Shown here piece after piece: positions 25,678-34,270 of a stretch of DNA of 64,000 nt. Numbering within the stretch: the stretch's first letter is position 1; each line of letters starts with the position of its first letter. The position numbers and the translations under genes were made by a program. Origin of the DNA: DATARH01 sp036268425 (GTDB lineage Bacteria > Pseudomonadota > Alphaproteobacteria > ATCC43930 > CGMCC-115725); NCBI GenBank assembly GCA_036268425.1, contig DATAUE010000179.1, positions 1-64,000 on the forward strand, given 5' to 3'. Below the pieces are notes generated by a model. That model saw nothing but the letters and a program-made list of their open reading frames with translations, was not told where the DNA came from and did not search any database.

Positions 25678-26439
25678 ATGCCGGAAATCGCCAATCAGAC
25701 CTGGGAGGCCGAGCGTTACGCCTCGGCTGGGGCGTTTGTGCCGGTGCTTGGCCTGCCAGTGGTCGATCTGCTGGCGCCGTTGCCCGGTGAGCGCATTCTC
25801 GATCTCGGCTGCGGCACGGGCGATCTTGCCGAAAAGATCGCCGGTGTGGGTGCTGATGTCGTCGCGGTCGACGCGGCGCCGGACCTGATCGCGGCGTCAC
25901 GCGCTCGCGGCCTCGATGCTCGACTGATGGACGGGCAACAACTGAATTTCGACTGCGAATTCGACGCGGTGTTCTCGAACGCCGCGCTGCACTGGATGAA
26001 GGACCCCGATGCCGTCATTGCCGGAGTGCGACGGGCCTTGAAGCCGGGCGGCCGCTTTGTGGCCGAGATGGGCGGCCACAACAACGTCGCGGCCGTCGTC
26101 GTAGCGTTTGGCGCGGTGCTGGCGCGGCGCGGCATTGACGTGCGCCAACACAATCCCTGGTATTTTCCCTCGGCGGAGGGTTATCGCGGCAAACTCGAAA
26201 CAGCCGGATTCCGGGTCGAGGAGATTGCGATCATTCCTCGGCCGACCTATCTGGCGACCGGCATCGAACCCTGGCTCGACGCGTTTTGCGAACCGTTCGT
26301 CAAGGCGTTGCCGGAGCCAGAGCGGCTTGCGGCCCGCAGCGAGGCGGTTGCTCTGCTACGTCCGGTGCTGGTGACGGAAGATGGTCGCTGGATTGCCGAT
26401 TATGTACGGCTGCGGTTTCGCGCCATGCGTGTCGATTGA
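25678..26439 (+). CDS. Class I SAM-dependent methyltransferase
   Basis: The 253-residue protein has motif I LDLGCGTGDLAEKI at residues 41-54, the acidic residue of VVAVDAAPDLI in motif II, and DAVFSNAALHWMKDP in motif IV/post-I, as in trans-aconitate methyltransferase and UbiE-like enzymes. The ATG is 10 bases after the RES toxin stop, so it is probably the third gene of the toxin-antitoxin transcript. The substrate is unknown. The stop codon lies at the edge of a 15-bp repeat array. Confidence 0.9.
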   Translation: MPEIANQTWEAERYASAGAFVPVLGLPVVDLLAPLPGERILDLGCGTGDLAEKIAGVGADVVAVDAAPDLIAASRARGLDARLMDGQQLNFDCEFDAVFSNAALHWMKDPDAVIAGVRRALKPGGRFVAEMGGHNNVAAVVVAFGAVLARRGIDVRQHNPWYFPSAEGYRGKLETAGFRVEEIAIIPRPTYLATGIEPWLDAFCEPFVKALPEPERLAARSEAVALLRPVLVTEDGRWIADYVRLRFRAMRVD

Positions 26440-26443
26440 TCAA

Positions 26444-26488
26444 CTGGCCGATTGAAGGCTGGCCGGTTGAAGGCTGGCCGATTGAAGG
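26444..26488 (+). repeat. 15-bp tandem repeat, 3 units, just after a stop codon
   Basis: Three units of ctggccgattgaagg occupy 26444-26458, 26459-26473 and 26474-26488, with one mismatch in the middle unit. A decayed copy (cgattgatcaactgg) precedes them and contains the methyltransferase TGA at 26437-26439. Confidence 0.9.
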
Positions 26489-26517
26489 CTCAGCCGGCTG
26501 ACGACCCACCCGCTGGT

Positions 26518-27021
26518 TTATCGGGAGGCGGCCTCACCGGAAAACCACAGCAGATCGCGCTGTTCCAGACGGCCAGCGCGGCGGTGTCGTTGCAGTGCCA
26601 TGCCAAGATGATTTGGCCGCACCTCCATGCCGAGCGCGGTTGCGAGGTATTGCCGCACGCCTTCCGCCGAGATGCCGTCAGCATGTGCGCCGACCGCTTG
26701 CAGTGTTGCGTCACCGAGTGACAGGGCCGGTTCGTCCGGTGTCGAACGGCGACTTGGCCGGCCGCGTCCTGACGCGACCGCTGCCTCGACTTCCGACGCG
26801 GCCTGCCGTGCGCCGCGCCGGCCGCGCCCGGCCAGGGGAGAGCGAGCCTGTGATGATGCCATACGGCTTTGCGCCCGACCCTGGGTCAGCCGCATCAATA
26901 CGCGCTCTGCCGCTTCCAGTTCGGCAAGCTGTTCGGCAACCCGCGCCCGTTCACTGTCGATTTTCTCGAGGCGTTCGGCCAGTCGTTGCCGTTCTTTTTC
27001 GATCTCGTCGAGGGTGGACAT
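26518..27021 (-). CDS. Coiled-coil protein of unknown function with a C-terminal winged-helix-like segment
   Basis: The 167 residues start with a strongly charged heptad region (STLDEIEKERQRLAERLEKI and on to about residue 45), predicted to form a coiled coil. A basic, Ala/Arg/Gly-rich linker (residues 46-95) follows, and then a compact segment LGDATLQAVGAHADGISAEG with GVRQYLATALGMEVRPNHLG and MALQRHRRAGRLEQRDLLWF. The last part looks like a small winged helix in which GRLEQRDLLWF would be the wing. No family name is certain. A DNA-binding or nucleoid role is an inference. The ATG has only a weak ribosome-binding site. Confidence 0.7.
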   Translation of the reverse strand: MSTLDEIEKERQRLAERLEKIDSERARVAEQLAELEAAERVLMRLTQGRAQSRMASSQARSPLAGRGRRGARQAASEVEAAVASGRGRPSRRSTPDEPALSLGDATLQAVGAHADGISAEGVRQYLATALGMEVRPNHLGMALQRHRRAGRLEQRDLLWFSGEAASR

Positions 27022-27269
27022 CTTCTACTCCGTCTTCGGCTCGACCGACACCGGACGAGCAGCCTGCTCCAAGAGGCGCTCGATAAGGCGCTCGCAGATA
27101 AATGGCAGATCGAATTTCCATGAAAAGGTCCGAACAGCAATTTTGTCACTGGAGTGACGCAAATCGCTGTGGCATTGGCGCTGGATTGCCAGCCCGGCGG
27201 GGACCGCCTCATCCCACCAGCTTACCCCTATAGAGGGCAAGCTGATGAGGGGTAAACAATTCCGCTATG

Positions 27270-28496
27270 TTACAGCACGCCTTCGCTCTTCAGCGCCGCC
27301 AGCGCGCCGGCGTCAATGCCGAGCCAGCCTTGCAGCACATCGGCCGTGTCGCCGCCGAGTGCCGGCGAGCCTTTGATTTTTACTTGCTTGCCGTCGACCC
27401 GTACCGGCCAGCTCGCCATCTTGTATTCACCGTTGTGGTGCTTGACTGTCTGCATAAAGCCGCGCTCCTCAAAGGTCGGCTCGTTCTGCAGTTCCATGGT
27501 GTCGAACACCGCACCGGACGGCACGCCGACCGCGATCAGCTTTTCCATCGCCTCGCGCTTGTCGTGCTGGATGGTCCACTGGCCGATGATCGCGTCGAGT
27601 TCCACGCTGTGATCGACACGATCGTTGCCGGTGGCAAAGCGCGGGTCGTTGATCAGGTCTTCGCGTCCGATCAGTTTCATCAGCCGTGACCAGTGCTCCG
27701 GGTTGGCGCGGCTGGTGGTCAGGTAGACATAGTCGTTGGGGCCGCCGCCCTTCGCCGGATAGAGACCGGACGGCGCATTGTTGCCGCCGCCGGATTTGGC
27801 ACCGTTGCGCCGCGCCGCCTTGCCGGTGCGCGCCATCGTCGCAAAGCAGGTGCGCATGTAATGAATCATCGCGTCCTGCATCGCGATCTGCAGCCGGCGG
27901 CCTTCGCCGGTGCGGTTGCGCTCGTGCAGGGCGCCGAGGATCGTCGCCGCCATCAGCATGCCGGTGCCGGTGTCGCCAAAGCTGAGGCCGGGCTTGACCG
28001 GCGGCCGGTCGGGTTCGCCGGTGACGCTGATCGGCCCGCCGGCGGCCTGTGCGATCATGTCGAAGGCAAGCCCCGCCTCGTGCGGACTGCCGCTCGCAAA
28101 CCCTTTGATCTGGCAGTAGATGATGCGCGGGTTGATCTTTTTGACCTCGTCATAGGAGAGGCCGAGGCGCTCGATCGTGCCCGGCGCCATGTTTTCCGCA
28201 ACGATGTCGGCCTTTTTGATCATCTCCTTGACGATATCGAGGCCCTTCGGGGACTTCAGATTGATCGCCAGGGATTTTTTGTTGACGTTGAACTGGTAGA
28301 AATACCAGGGGTCGTCATCAGGCTTGCCGGGCCGCAGCCGCCGTCCGGGGTCACCGCGTCCGGGGTTCTCGATCTTGACGACCTCGGCGCCGAACCATGC
28401 CAGCACCTCGGTGCAGGTCGTGCCAGCCTCAAACTGGGTGAAATCCACCACCTTGATGCCGTCGAGGAACTTGAATTCGGCAGTATTGTCGCTCAT
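27270..28496 (-). CDS. CaiB/BaiF (formyl-CoA transferase-like) CoA-transferase
   Basis: The 408-residue family III enzyme has LDGIKVVDFTQFEAGT at the N-terminus, GAEVVKIENPGRGDPGR for CoA binding and the catalytic Asp in LSFGDTGTGMLMAA (about D175), exactly like the GDxG site of formyl-CoA:oxalate CoA-transferase. It is a third family III paralogue, clearly distinct from the 8807-11406 pair. The ATG follows gggaggacgcagcc. It is divergent from the HpcH aldolase gene at 28716. No oxalyl-CoA decarboxylase is adjacent, though the ThDP enzyme at 22756 is a distant candidate. Confidence 0.93.
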   Translation of the reverse strand: MSDNTAEFKFLDGIKVVDFTQFEAGTTCTEVLAWFGAEVVKIENPGRGDPGRRLRPGKPDDDPWYFYQFNVNKKSLAINLKSPKGLDIVKEMIKKADIVAENMAPGTIERLGLSYDEVKKINPRIIYCQIKGFASGSPHEAGLAFDMIAQAAGGPISVTGEPDRPPVKPGLSFGDTGTGMLMAATILGALHERNRTGEGRRLQIAMQDAMIHYMRTCFATMARTGKAARRNGAKSGGGNNAPSGLYPAKGGGPNDYVYLTTSRANPEHWSRLMKLIGREDLINDPRFATGNDRVDHSVELDAIIGQWTIQHDKREAMEKLIAVGVPSGAVFDTMELQNEPTFEERGFMQTVKHHNGEYKMASWPVRVDGKQVKIKGSPALGGDTADVLQGWLGIDAGALAALKSEGVL

Positions 28497-28715
28497 GGCT
28501 GCGTCCTCCCATCGGATGGATGGCTTATCGATAGCCTAGCGAACAGCGTGCGCTTTCCAGCCCGCTGCTGCAACCGCGTTCGGCCCCCGAACCGTCCAAT
28601 GCCAGCCATCAATTTATCCCCAAAGCCGATGTCGTTCGGCGCTGCACCGCTTGACTTCGCCCGTCATAGCTGGCGGGATCGCCGGTAAATTCACAGCGGC
28701 TAAATGGAGGAAGTC

Positions 28716-29510
28716 ATGGCGCGGCCGAATGGGGTGCGGGAGATTTGGTCGAAGGGCGGAGCGGTCATTAATAGCTGGCTGGGCATCCCGTCGAGCTTTT
28801 CGGCCGAAGTCATGGGCCACGCCGGGTTCGACTCACTGGTCGTCGACATGCAGCACGGCATGATCGACTACCAGACGATGGTGACGATGCTGCAGGGTAT
28901 TTCGTGCACCAATACTGTGCCGCTGGTGCGGGTGCCGTGGAACGACCCGGCGTACATCCAGAAGGCGCTCGACGCCGGCGCCTACGGCATCATCTGCCCG
29001 ATGATCAACAACCGCGCCGAGGCCGAGAAATTTGTCGGCTCGATGCGCTATGCGCCGCTGGGTTATCGCAGTTCCGGACCGATCCGCGCCTCGCTCTACG
29101 GCGGCTCGGATTACCACATGAAGGCCAACGATATCGTCGTCGCGCTCGGCATGATCGAGACGCAGGAAGCGCTCGACAATCTCGATGACATTTTGTCGGT
29201 CAAAGGTCTCGATGCGATCTATGTCGGTCCGTCCGATCTTTCGATTTCGCTCGGCTACAACCCCGGCGGCGACAAATCCGACGAGTGGATGATATCCGCG
29301 CTTAAAAAGATCCTCGCCGCGTGCAAGAAGCACGGGGTGCAGCCGGGGCTGCATTGCGGCGCGGCGGAATATGCCAAAAAGGCAATCGCAATGGGCTTTA
29401 CCTTCGTCACGGTCGGCGGCGATACCCGCTTTGTAACGACAGGTGCCGCGGCGACCGTCGCGGAAATGCGCAACGCGCCAAAGCCCGGCGACAGCTCCAG
29501 CCCGTATTGA
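28716..29510 (+). CDS. HpcH/HpaI-type aldolase
   Basis: The protein has 264 residues and a TIM-barrel fold of the class II pyruvate aldolases. VVDMQHGMIDYQTMV carries the His that acts as base, VPLVRVPWNDPAYIQKALDA has the Arg contacting the carboxylate, and CPMINNRAEAEKFV gives the metal-ligand Glu, with a second acidic ligand near YVGPSDLSISLGY. It cleaves 4-hydroxy-2-oxo acids to pyruvate and an aldehyde. The ATG at 28716 is chosen because ggagga lies eight bases upstream; an ATG four codons earlier overlaps that site. Confidence 0.92.
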   Translation: MARPNGVREIWSKGGAVINSWLGIPSSFSAEVMGHAGFDSLVVDMQHGMIDYQTMVTMLQGISCTNTVPLVRVPWNDPAYIQKALDAGAYGIICPMINNRAEAEKFVGSMRYAPLGYRSSGPIRASLYGGSDYHMKANDIVVALGMIETQEALDNLDDILSVKGLDAIYVGPSDLSISLGYNPGGDKSDEWMISALKKILAACKKHGVQPGLHCGAAEYAKKAIAMGFTFVTVGGDTRFVTTGAAATVAEMRNAPKPGDSSSPY

Positions 29511-29595
29511 TATCGCGTTCTATTTTCTCGCGATCGAATGGAGCGCACCTGTCAGTTGCCGGGACGACAAGTAATGGTGATCGCGGGCCGTCTGA

Positions 29596-30051
29596 TTGAC
29601 TGACATCTATATTGATGCCGATGCCTGCCCGGTGCGCGATGAGGTGTATCGCGTCGCTGGGCGGCTCGGTGTCGGCGTTCTTGTCGTCTCCAACGGGTCA
29701 CGGCCGATCCGCCCGCCCGGGTTGCCGTTTGTCCGGATGGTGATGGTCGGCGAGGCGGCGGATGCCGCCGACGACTGGATCGCCGAGCGCGTCACGGCGA
29801 CCGATATCTGCGTCACCGCCGACATTCCGCTGGCGTCGCGTTGCCTTGCCAAAGGCGCGCGCGTCGTGCCCCCGAACGGCAAGCCTTTTACCGAGGCCAA
29901 TATCAGCAATGCCTTGGCCGGGCGTGAGATCGCCCGCCATCTGCGCGAGATCGGCGGCGCCACTCGCGGGCCGCCGCCCTTCGCCAAAGCCGACCGCTCG
30001 CGGTTTCTCAGCGCTCTCGATACTGCCGTGCAGGCGGCGTTGCGGGGCTAG
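29596..30051 (+). CDS. UPF0178 (YaiI/YqxD) family protein
   Basis: The 151 residues match this small conserved family end to end. The N-terminal IDADACPVRDEVYRVAGRLG contains an acidic pair reminiscent of PIN-like nucleases, then VSNGSRPIRPP, TADIPLASRCLAKGARV and FTEANISNALAGREIARHLR. A PIN-like metal-dependent nuclease role has been suggested for the family but is not established. An in-frame TGA sits just upstream, so the TTG at 29596 is the only start that keeps the conserved N-terminus. The gene ends in a hairpin shared with the convergent dehydrogenase. Confidence 0.92.
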   Translation: MTDIYIDADACPVRDEVYRVAGRLGVGVLVVSNGSRPIRPPGLPFVRMVMVGEAADAADDWIAERVTATDICVTADIPLASRCLAKGARVVPPNGKPFTEANISNALAGREIARHLREIGGATRGPPPFAKADRSRFLSALDTAVQAALRG

Positions 30052-30061
30052 ATCGCCCCGC
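30042..30061. terminator. Hairpin at the convergent gene boundary
   Basis: gcggggc (30042-30048) and gccccgc (30055-30061) form a 7-bp GC stem with a six-base loop. It overlaps the UPF0178 stop codon and lies 20 bases from the stop of the convergent dehydrogenase. No T-run follows. Confidence 0.45.
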
Positions 30062-30080
30062 TTCGGTGATGCTCCGGCGG

Positions 30081-31016
30081 TTACTTCGGCTTGTCGGCGT
30101 CGAGCACCGCCTGCAGCTTGGCTGGATCGACATCGAGCGGCGGAATACCGGAGCGTTCAACTTGCAGCAGCCCGGCGACGCGGCTGTCGCGATGCGACCA
30201 GCCACGGTTCATCGCCTCGGTCAGTTCCTCGAGCGCCAGATTGCAGAGGCGCATCGGCACCCCGACCTCCTTGCCAAGCCCGATCGCCAGCGAAACGTCC
30301 TTGTGCAGCAGGCGCAAGGCGAAATCGGCCGGATCGTACTGGCTGCTGAGGAATTTCGGCAGCCGGTCGAAGGTGCGCTGGCGGCCCGTCGCGCCCTGGC
30401 GCACCGCCTCCCACAATTCGAGTGGCTCGACCCCGGCCTTGATGCCCATCGTCATGACTTCGGCGAGCGCCGCGCCGACCACGGCGCTGGTGCAGTTATG
30501 CACGAGCTTGGCGATCGTGCCGGCGCCGATCGGGCCGATATAGGCGGCCTGGTCGCCCATCGCGTCGAGCAGGCTCTTGTAACGGTTGTATTGCTGCTCA
30601 TCACCGCCGACCCAGATCGCCATCTTGCCGCTGGCCGCGCCGCCGGGGCCGCCGCTGACCGGCGAATCCAGCATCGAGATGTTCTTTTCGGCAAAAACGG
30701 CGTTGAGCTTGCGCACCATCGCCACCGAGTTGGTCGACATGTCGAAAAATGCGGTATCGGGCTTCATGCCTTCGATCAACCCGTTGGGCCCGGTCGCGAC
30801 GGCTTCGACATCGGCCGGAACGGGGAGGGAGGTGAACACCGCCTCGACCTGTTCGGCGAGCGCCTTCGGGCTGTCGGCCCAGATCGCACCGTTGGCGAGG
30901 TAGGGTTCGGCCGCGGACCGCCGCAGATCGTGTACGACAAGCTGATGGCCCGCCTTCTGCAGATTGGCGGCCATGCCCTTGCCCATCATGCCGAGCCCGA
31001 TAAATCCGACCTTCAT
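30081..31016 (-). CDS. NAD(P)-dependent beta-hydroxyacid dehydrogenase (HIBADH family)
   Basis: The 311-residue enzyme has the N-terminal Rossmann motif GFIGLGMMGKGMAANL, the substrate-binding DSPVSGGPGGAASGKM and the catalytic Lys in GTIAKLVHNCTS, in the order typical of 3-hydroxyisobutyrate and tartronate-semialdehyde dehydrogenases. The start at 31016 follows ggagacagacac; the open frame upstream to 31352 runs through a repeat and is not conserved. It probably oxidises a 3-hydroxy acid or reduces a semialdehyde. It is followed by a convergent hairpin. Confidence 0.93.
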   Translation of the reverse strand: MKVGFIGLGMMGKGMAANLQKAGHQLVVHDLRRSAAEPYLANGAIWADSPKALAEQVEAVFTSLPVPADVEAVATGPNGLIEGMKPDTAFFDMSTNSVAMVRKLNAVFAEKNISMLDSPVSGGPGGAASGKMAIWVGGDEQQYNRYKSLLDAMGDQAAYIGPIGAGTIAKLVHNCTSAVVGAALAEVMTMGIKAGVEPLELWEAVRQGATGRQRTFDRLPKFLSSQYDPADFALRLLHKDVSLAIGLGKEVGVPMRLCNLALEELTEAMNRGWSHRDSRVAGLLQVERSGIPPLDVDPAKLQAVLDADKPK

Positions 31017-31040
31017 GTGTCTGTCTCCGTAACTTCTTGT

Positions 31041-31172
31041 GACCCCTCTCCCGCAATGCGGGTGAGGGTGGATCGCCGCCCTGGCGGCGAGACGGGTGAG
31101 GGTGGGTGGGCTGAGGACAGCGGCGTAATCTCGCCTCCTCACCCCGGCCCTCTCTCCTTGCGGGGAGAGGGA
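31041..31172. repeat. Intergenic inverted repeat of the gagaggg/ccctctc type
   Basis: The spacer between the HIBADH-like and VOC genes contains cccctctcccgcaatgcggg near 31043-31062 and its imperfect reverse complement ccttgcggggagagggag near 31157-31174, with further gtgagggtgg and ctcaccc blocks between. The arms could form a long stem. This resembles the common intergenic palindromic repeats of alphaproteobacteria, and it may act as a transcript boundary. Confidence 0.65.
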
Positions 31173-31177
31173 GAAGA

Positions 31178-31762
31178 TCAGGCTTCGCGGTGGCGGAGCT
31201 GATTGTTGACGTGACGGTCGCCGCCCAGCCAACGCTGTAATTCGCTGTGCGCATCGGCGCGGCGCAGCGCGTCGATTTGGGCGACATCCGGCGGATCGCA
31301 GGTGAATTCGAGGATCATGCCGTCCGGCGATTTCGTGTAGATCGATTTGCAATAACCGTGATCGGTCTCGCGAAATGGCTCGTCGGCGCGGTTCAGGCGG
31401 GCCTTCAACTCGTCATAGGTCGCGTCGCCGACCTTGAGCGCGATGTGATAGTGGCTGCCGATTTTTGGCGGCTGTTTTGCCTGCGTCAGTTCGTACATCT
31501 CGTCGTCGGCGAATTGGAAAAAGGCGAGGGCGCCGCCATCGGCAAGGGCAAAAAACGTGTGGCAGAATTCGACCTCGCGGCCGAGATCGGCACGGTAGGT
31601 CTTTTCGCACCAGGTCGCGACCAGCGGAATGCCGAGCAGGTCTTCGAGAAACCGGCGGTTCGCCTCGTGGTCTTTGACGACGTAGGCGTTGTGATGCAGC
31701 CGCAATGGCAATTCGGACAACAGCTTGGCCGCTGACGGCGCCGCTCTTTCGATCGTCTCCAT
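31178..31762 (-). CDS. VOC (glyoxalase/dioxygenase) superfamily protein
   Basis: The 194-residue protein has a vicinal-oxygen-chelate fold. LRLHHNAYVVKDHEANRRFL starts the first beta-alpha-beta module, GSHYHIALKVG supplies a second His ligand and GMILEFTCDPP the Glu ligand, giving a plausible His-His-Glu metal site as in extradiol dioxygenases and related enzymes. The ATG at 31762 follows ggggagaagcga. It is divergent from an LLM oxidoreductase with about 130 bases between them. The substrate is unknown; the neighbourhood suggests degradation of an aromatic or sulfonated compound. Confidence 0.88.
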   Translation of the reverse strand: METIERAAPSAAKLLSELPLRLHHNAYVVKDHEANRRFLEDLLGIPLVATWCEKTYRADLGREVEFCHTFFALADGGALAFFQFADDEMYELTQAKQPPKIGSHYHIALKVGDATYDELKARLNRADEPFRETDHGYCKSIYTKSPDGMILEFTCDPPDVAQIDALRRADAHSELQRWLGGDRHVNNQLRHREA

Positions 31763-31896
31763 TCGCTTCTCCCCGGTCGCTGGCATGAGCATAGTTGGCA
31801 GCGCCGCCGCACCGCAAGATTCCCGCCGGAAATACGGCCGGCGGCGGCGCCCCCCGCGCTATCCTTCCGGCAATGCCGCCGCCGGAGACAGCCGAC

Positions 31897-32880
31897 ATGA
31901 CTCTGCCGCTCGCCCCGATATTGAAGATCGGTATTCAGACGATCCATCGCCGCACCGAACCGGCCGAGGGACCGTGGCTGCCGACCATCGGCGAATTGCA
32001 CGATCTGGTCGGGCTGGTCGATGATTGTGGCTATGACTCGCTGTGGATCGGGGATCATGTTGCGTTTGCGGTGCCGATCCTCGATCCGTTGCTGCAACTG
32101 GCTCAGGCCGCCGTGGTCAGCCGCCGCATCACGCTCGGCACCAACGTTTTTCTGGTGCCGCTGCGCCACCCCGTGCCGACCGCCAAACAGGTCGCGACGC
32201 TCGACCATCTGTGCGAAGGGCGGCTGATTTTCGGAGTTGGTGTCGGCGGCGAATTTCGCGGCGAATTCGAGGCTTGCGGTGTTCCTGTGAACGAGCGAGG
32301 CGCCCGGCTCAGCGAGGCGATCCCGCTGCTGCGGCGGTTGTGGAGCGGCGAGGCAGTGACGCATGCCGGCGGCCGCTACCCCGCTTTCAGCGATGTGCGG
32401 ATGCTGCCGCCGGCACGCCAGCCGGGCGGGCCGCCGATCTGGTGCGGTGGGCGCGCCGATGCCGCGCTGGCGCGGACCGGTCGTCTCGCTGATGGCTGGA
32501 TATCGTACGTCGTAACGCCGGAAACCTACCGCGCCGCGCTCGACAAGATCAGCGAAGCGGCGGACAAGGCCGGCCGCCGGATGCAGAATTTCGGCACCGG
32601 CCATTTGCTGTTCGCGCGCCTCGACGACAGCTACGACAAGGCGCTCGATGCCGCGAGCGAGACGTTGAGCCGCCGCTATGCCATGGATTTCCGTCGTGCC
32701 GCTGAGCGCTATGCCGCGCTTGGCCGGCCGGAGCAGGTGGCGGCGCGCATTCGCGACTTTTTCGACGCGGGCGCGCGACACATCGTGCTCGACTTAGTCG
32801 GCCCTTATGAGGAACGTCCACGACAGATCACCGCCGTCGCGCGCGACGTGCTTCCGCTCCTCGCGGATTTGCGGCGATGA
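31897..32880 (+). CDS. LLM-class flavin-dependent oxidoreductase
   Basis: The 327 residues form a luciferase-like TIM barrel. Recognisable parts are LVDDCGYDSLWIGDHVAF, SRRITLGTNVFLVPLRHPV, the flavin-binding RLIFGVGVGGEFRGEFEACG and PPIWCGGRADAALARTGRLADGW. It is F420- or FMN-dependent; the family cannot be narrowed from sequence alone. The start at 31897 (atgactctg) is preferred for the ggag about 10 bases upstream; earlier in-frame codons are Pro/Gly-rich and unconserved. A second LLM gene lies at 35186, with an amidohydrolase and a cupin between them. Confidence 0.9.
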   Translation: MTLPLAPILKIGIQTIHRRTEPAEGPWLPTIGELHDLVGLVDDCGYDSLWIGDHVAFAVPILDPLLQLAQAAVVSRRITLGTNVFLVPLRHPVPTAKQVATLDHLCEGRLIFGVGVGGEFRGEFEACGVPVNERGARLSEAIPLLRRLWSGEAVTHAGGRYPAFSDVRMLPPARQPGGPPIWCGGRADAALARTGRLADGWISYVVTPETYRAALDKISEAADKAGRRMQNFGTGHLLFARLDDSYDKALDAASETLSRRYAMDFRRAAERYAALGRPEQVAARIRDFFDAGARHIVLDLVGPYEERPRQITAVARDVLPLLADLRR

Positions 32881-32935
32881 AGCCGCTGGCGGCCGGGGTG
32901 CTGACCCTGGCCGCCGCCGGTGGCTTTGCTGCGGA

Positions 32936-34171
32936 TTATTCCGCCGCCGACACCCGATTCTCTTCGCGGCTCAGCGAAGCCGCCGGGCGCGGGATGCCGT
33001 AAAGCGCGGCGCAGTTATCCCACAGGATTTTGCGGCGCTGCTCGTCGTTGAAGCCGAGGCCGAGGAACTGCTCGATCGCCTCTGGGAAAGCGCCGTCCGA
33101 ATGCGGATAGTCGCTCGACACGACGAAATAATCCGGCCCCATCTGGTTGACCGTTTCGACCGCCGGCTCCTCGTCGACATCGAGCGCGATATAGCATTGC
33201 CGCCGGAAATACTCGCTCGGCGTCATGCTGAGCTGGCGTTCGCAGCCGGGGCCGAATTTCTCCCACTGGTCGTCGAGCCGCCACAGCCACCAATGCAGCC
33301 AGCCGGCGGTGCCTTCGAGAAAGGCGGCGCGCAGCTTCGGATGGCGTTCGAGCACGCCGCCGGTGGTCAGGCTGGCGATCGCGCCCATCAATTCGACCGG
33401 GTTGCGGATCGCATGCGCGATCGGGTGGAAATTGGCATGCCCGACATAGCGCCGTCCGGCATCGTCCTTCAACGCGGTATTGCCGGTGGGGTGGAAGCCG
33501 ACCGGGACGTTAAGTTCTTCCAATGCCTTCCACAGTGGTTCGACGGCATCGTCGTGCAGATGCTGACCATTGACGGGGTTCGGCGTGCCGATGATCGCGA
33601 CCGCACCGAGTTCCTGCACGCTGCGTTTCGCCTCCTCGACCGCGAGCCCGACATCGTGCATCGCCACTTGGGCGGCGAATTTCAGCCGTTGCGGGTCGGT
33701 CTTGCAGTAGTCGGCGGCCCAGTTGTTGTAGGCGCGCGCCAAAGCGGCGGCGTAGTCCGTCGGCAGGTCGTCGTGACACAGGATCTGTCGGCCGCGCGTG
33801 CCGTACATCACCGCAACGTCGATGCCTTCGATATCCATTGCGGTCAGCGTCGACGGCGCGTCATAGCCGTGGGCACGGGCCACGTTGAAGTGCGGGTGGC
33901 GGGCACGGCTGCGGCGGCGCAATTCGCGGCTCGATACGGTCGCGCCTTGCTGCATGTTGTGCGCCGGGATCGCGAGGCCTTTTACCTCCATGCCCATAAT
34001 CGAGTCGGCGTTGCCTTTGTCGTCGCTGCTCTTGTCGAGCTGCTGGCGCTGACCGCCAAAGAACGTCGGCGGGTTCGCCTTGTGCGGCCCGTCGAGGTAG
34101 CGAGCCCACAGATCGTCGGGCTCCATCATGTGCAGGTCGCTATCGAGGATCAGGTAGCCGTCGCGTGCCAT
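32936..34171 (-). CDS. Amidohydrolase-family protein (ACMSD-like decarboxylase/hydrolase)
   Basis: The 411-residue TIM-barrel protein has the metal motif as DSDLHMMEPDDLW (residues 10-22), where the family normally has DxHxH or ExHxH. It has a His in VGFHPTGNTA and the metal Asp/His region in VVSSDYPHSDGAFP. This pattern fits the amidohydrolase_2 group of metal-dependent decarboxylases and hydrolases acting on aromatic acids. The ATG follows gaggaaattatgg. It lies after the cupin gene on the same strand and convergent with an LLM oxidoreductase. Confidence 0.9.
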   Translation of the reverse strand: MARDGYLILDSDLHMMEPDDLWARYLDGPHKANPPTFFGGQRQQLDKSSDDKGNADSIMGMEVKGLAIPAHNMQQGATVSSRELRRRSRARHPHFNVARAHGYDAPSTLTAMDIEGIDVAVMYGTRGRQILCHDDLPTDYAAALARAYNNWAADYCKTDPQRLKFAAQVAMHDVGLAVEEAKRSVQELGAVAIIGTPNPVNGQHLHDDAVEPLWKALEELNVPVGFHPTGNTALKDDAGRRYVGHANFHPIAHAIRNPVELMGAIASLTTGGVLERHPKLRAAFLEGTAGWLHWWLWRLDDQWEKFGPGCERQLSMTPSEYFRRQCYIALDVDEEPAVETVNQMGPDYFVVSSDYPHSDGAFPEAIEQFLGLGFNDEQRRKILWDNCAALYGIPRPAASLSREENRVSAAE

Positions 34172-34270
34172 AATTTCCTCCTGGCGTTGATTCCTAAGGC
34201 CGTCACCCTTTGGTTGAGCGGTGTTCCGGTGGGACGGATGGCCGAGCGAGCCCGGCCACCCGCGGGCAAT

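Noticed and set aside
26429..26510. CRISPR-like array after the methyltransferase
   Set aside because: Units are contiguous 15-bp copies without spacers, so it is a tandem repeat, not CRISPR.
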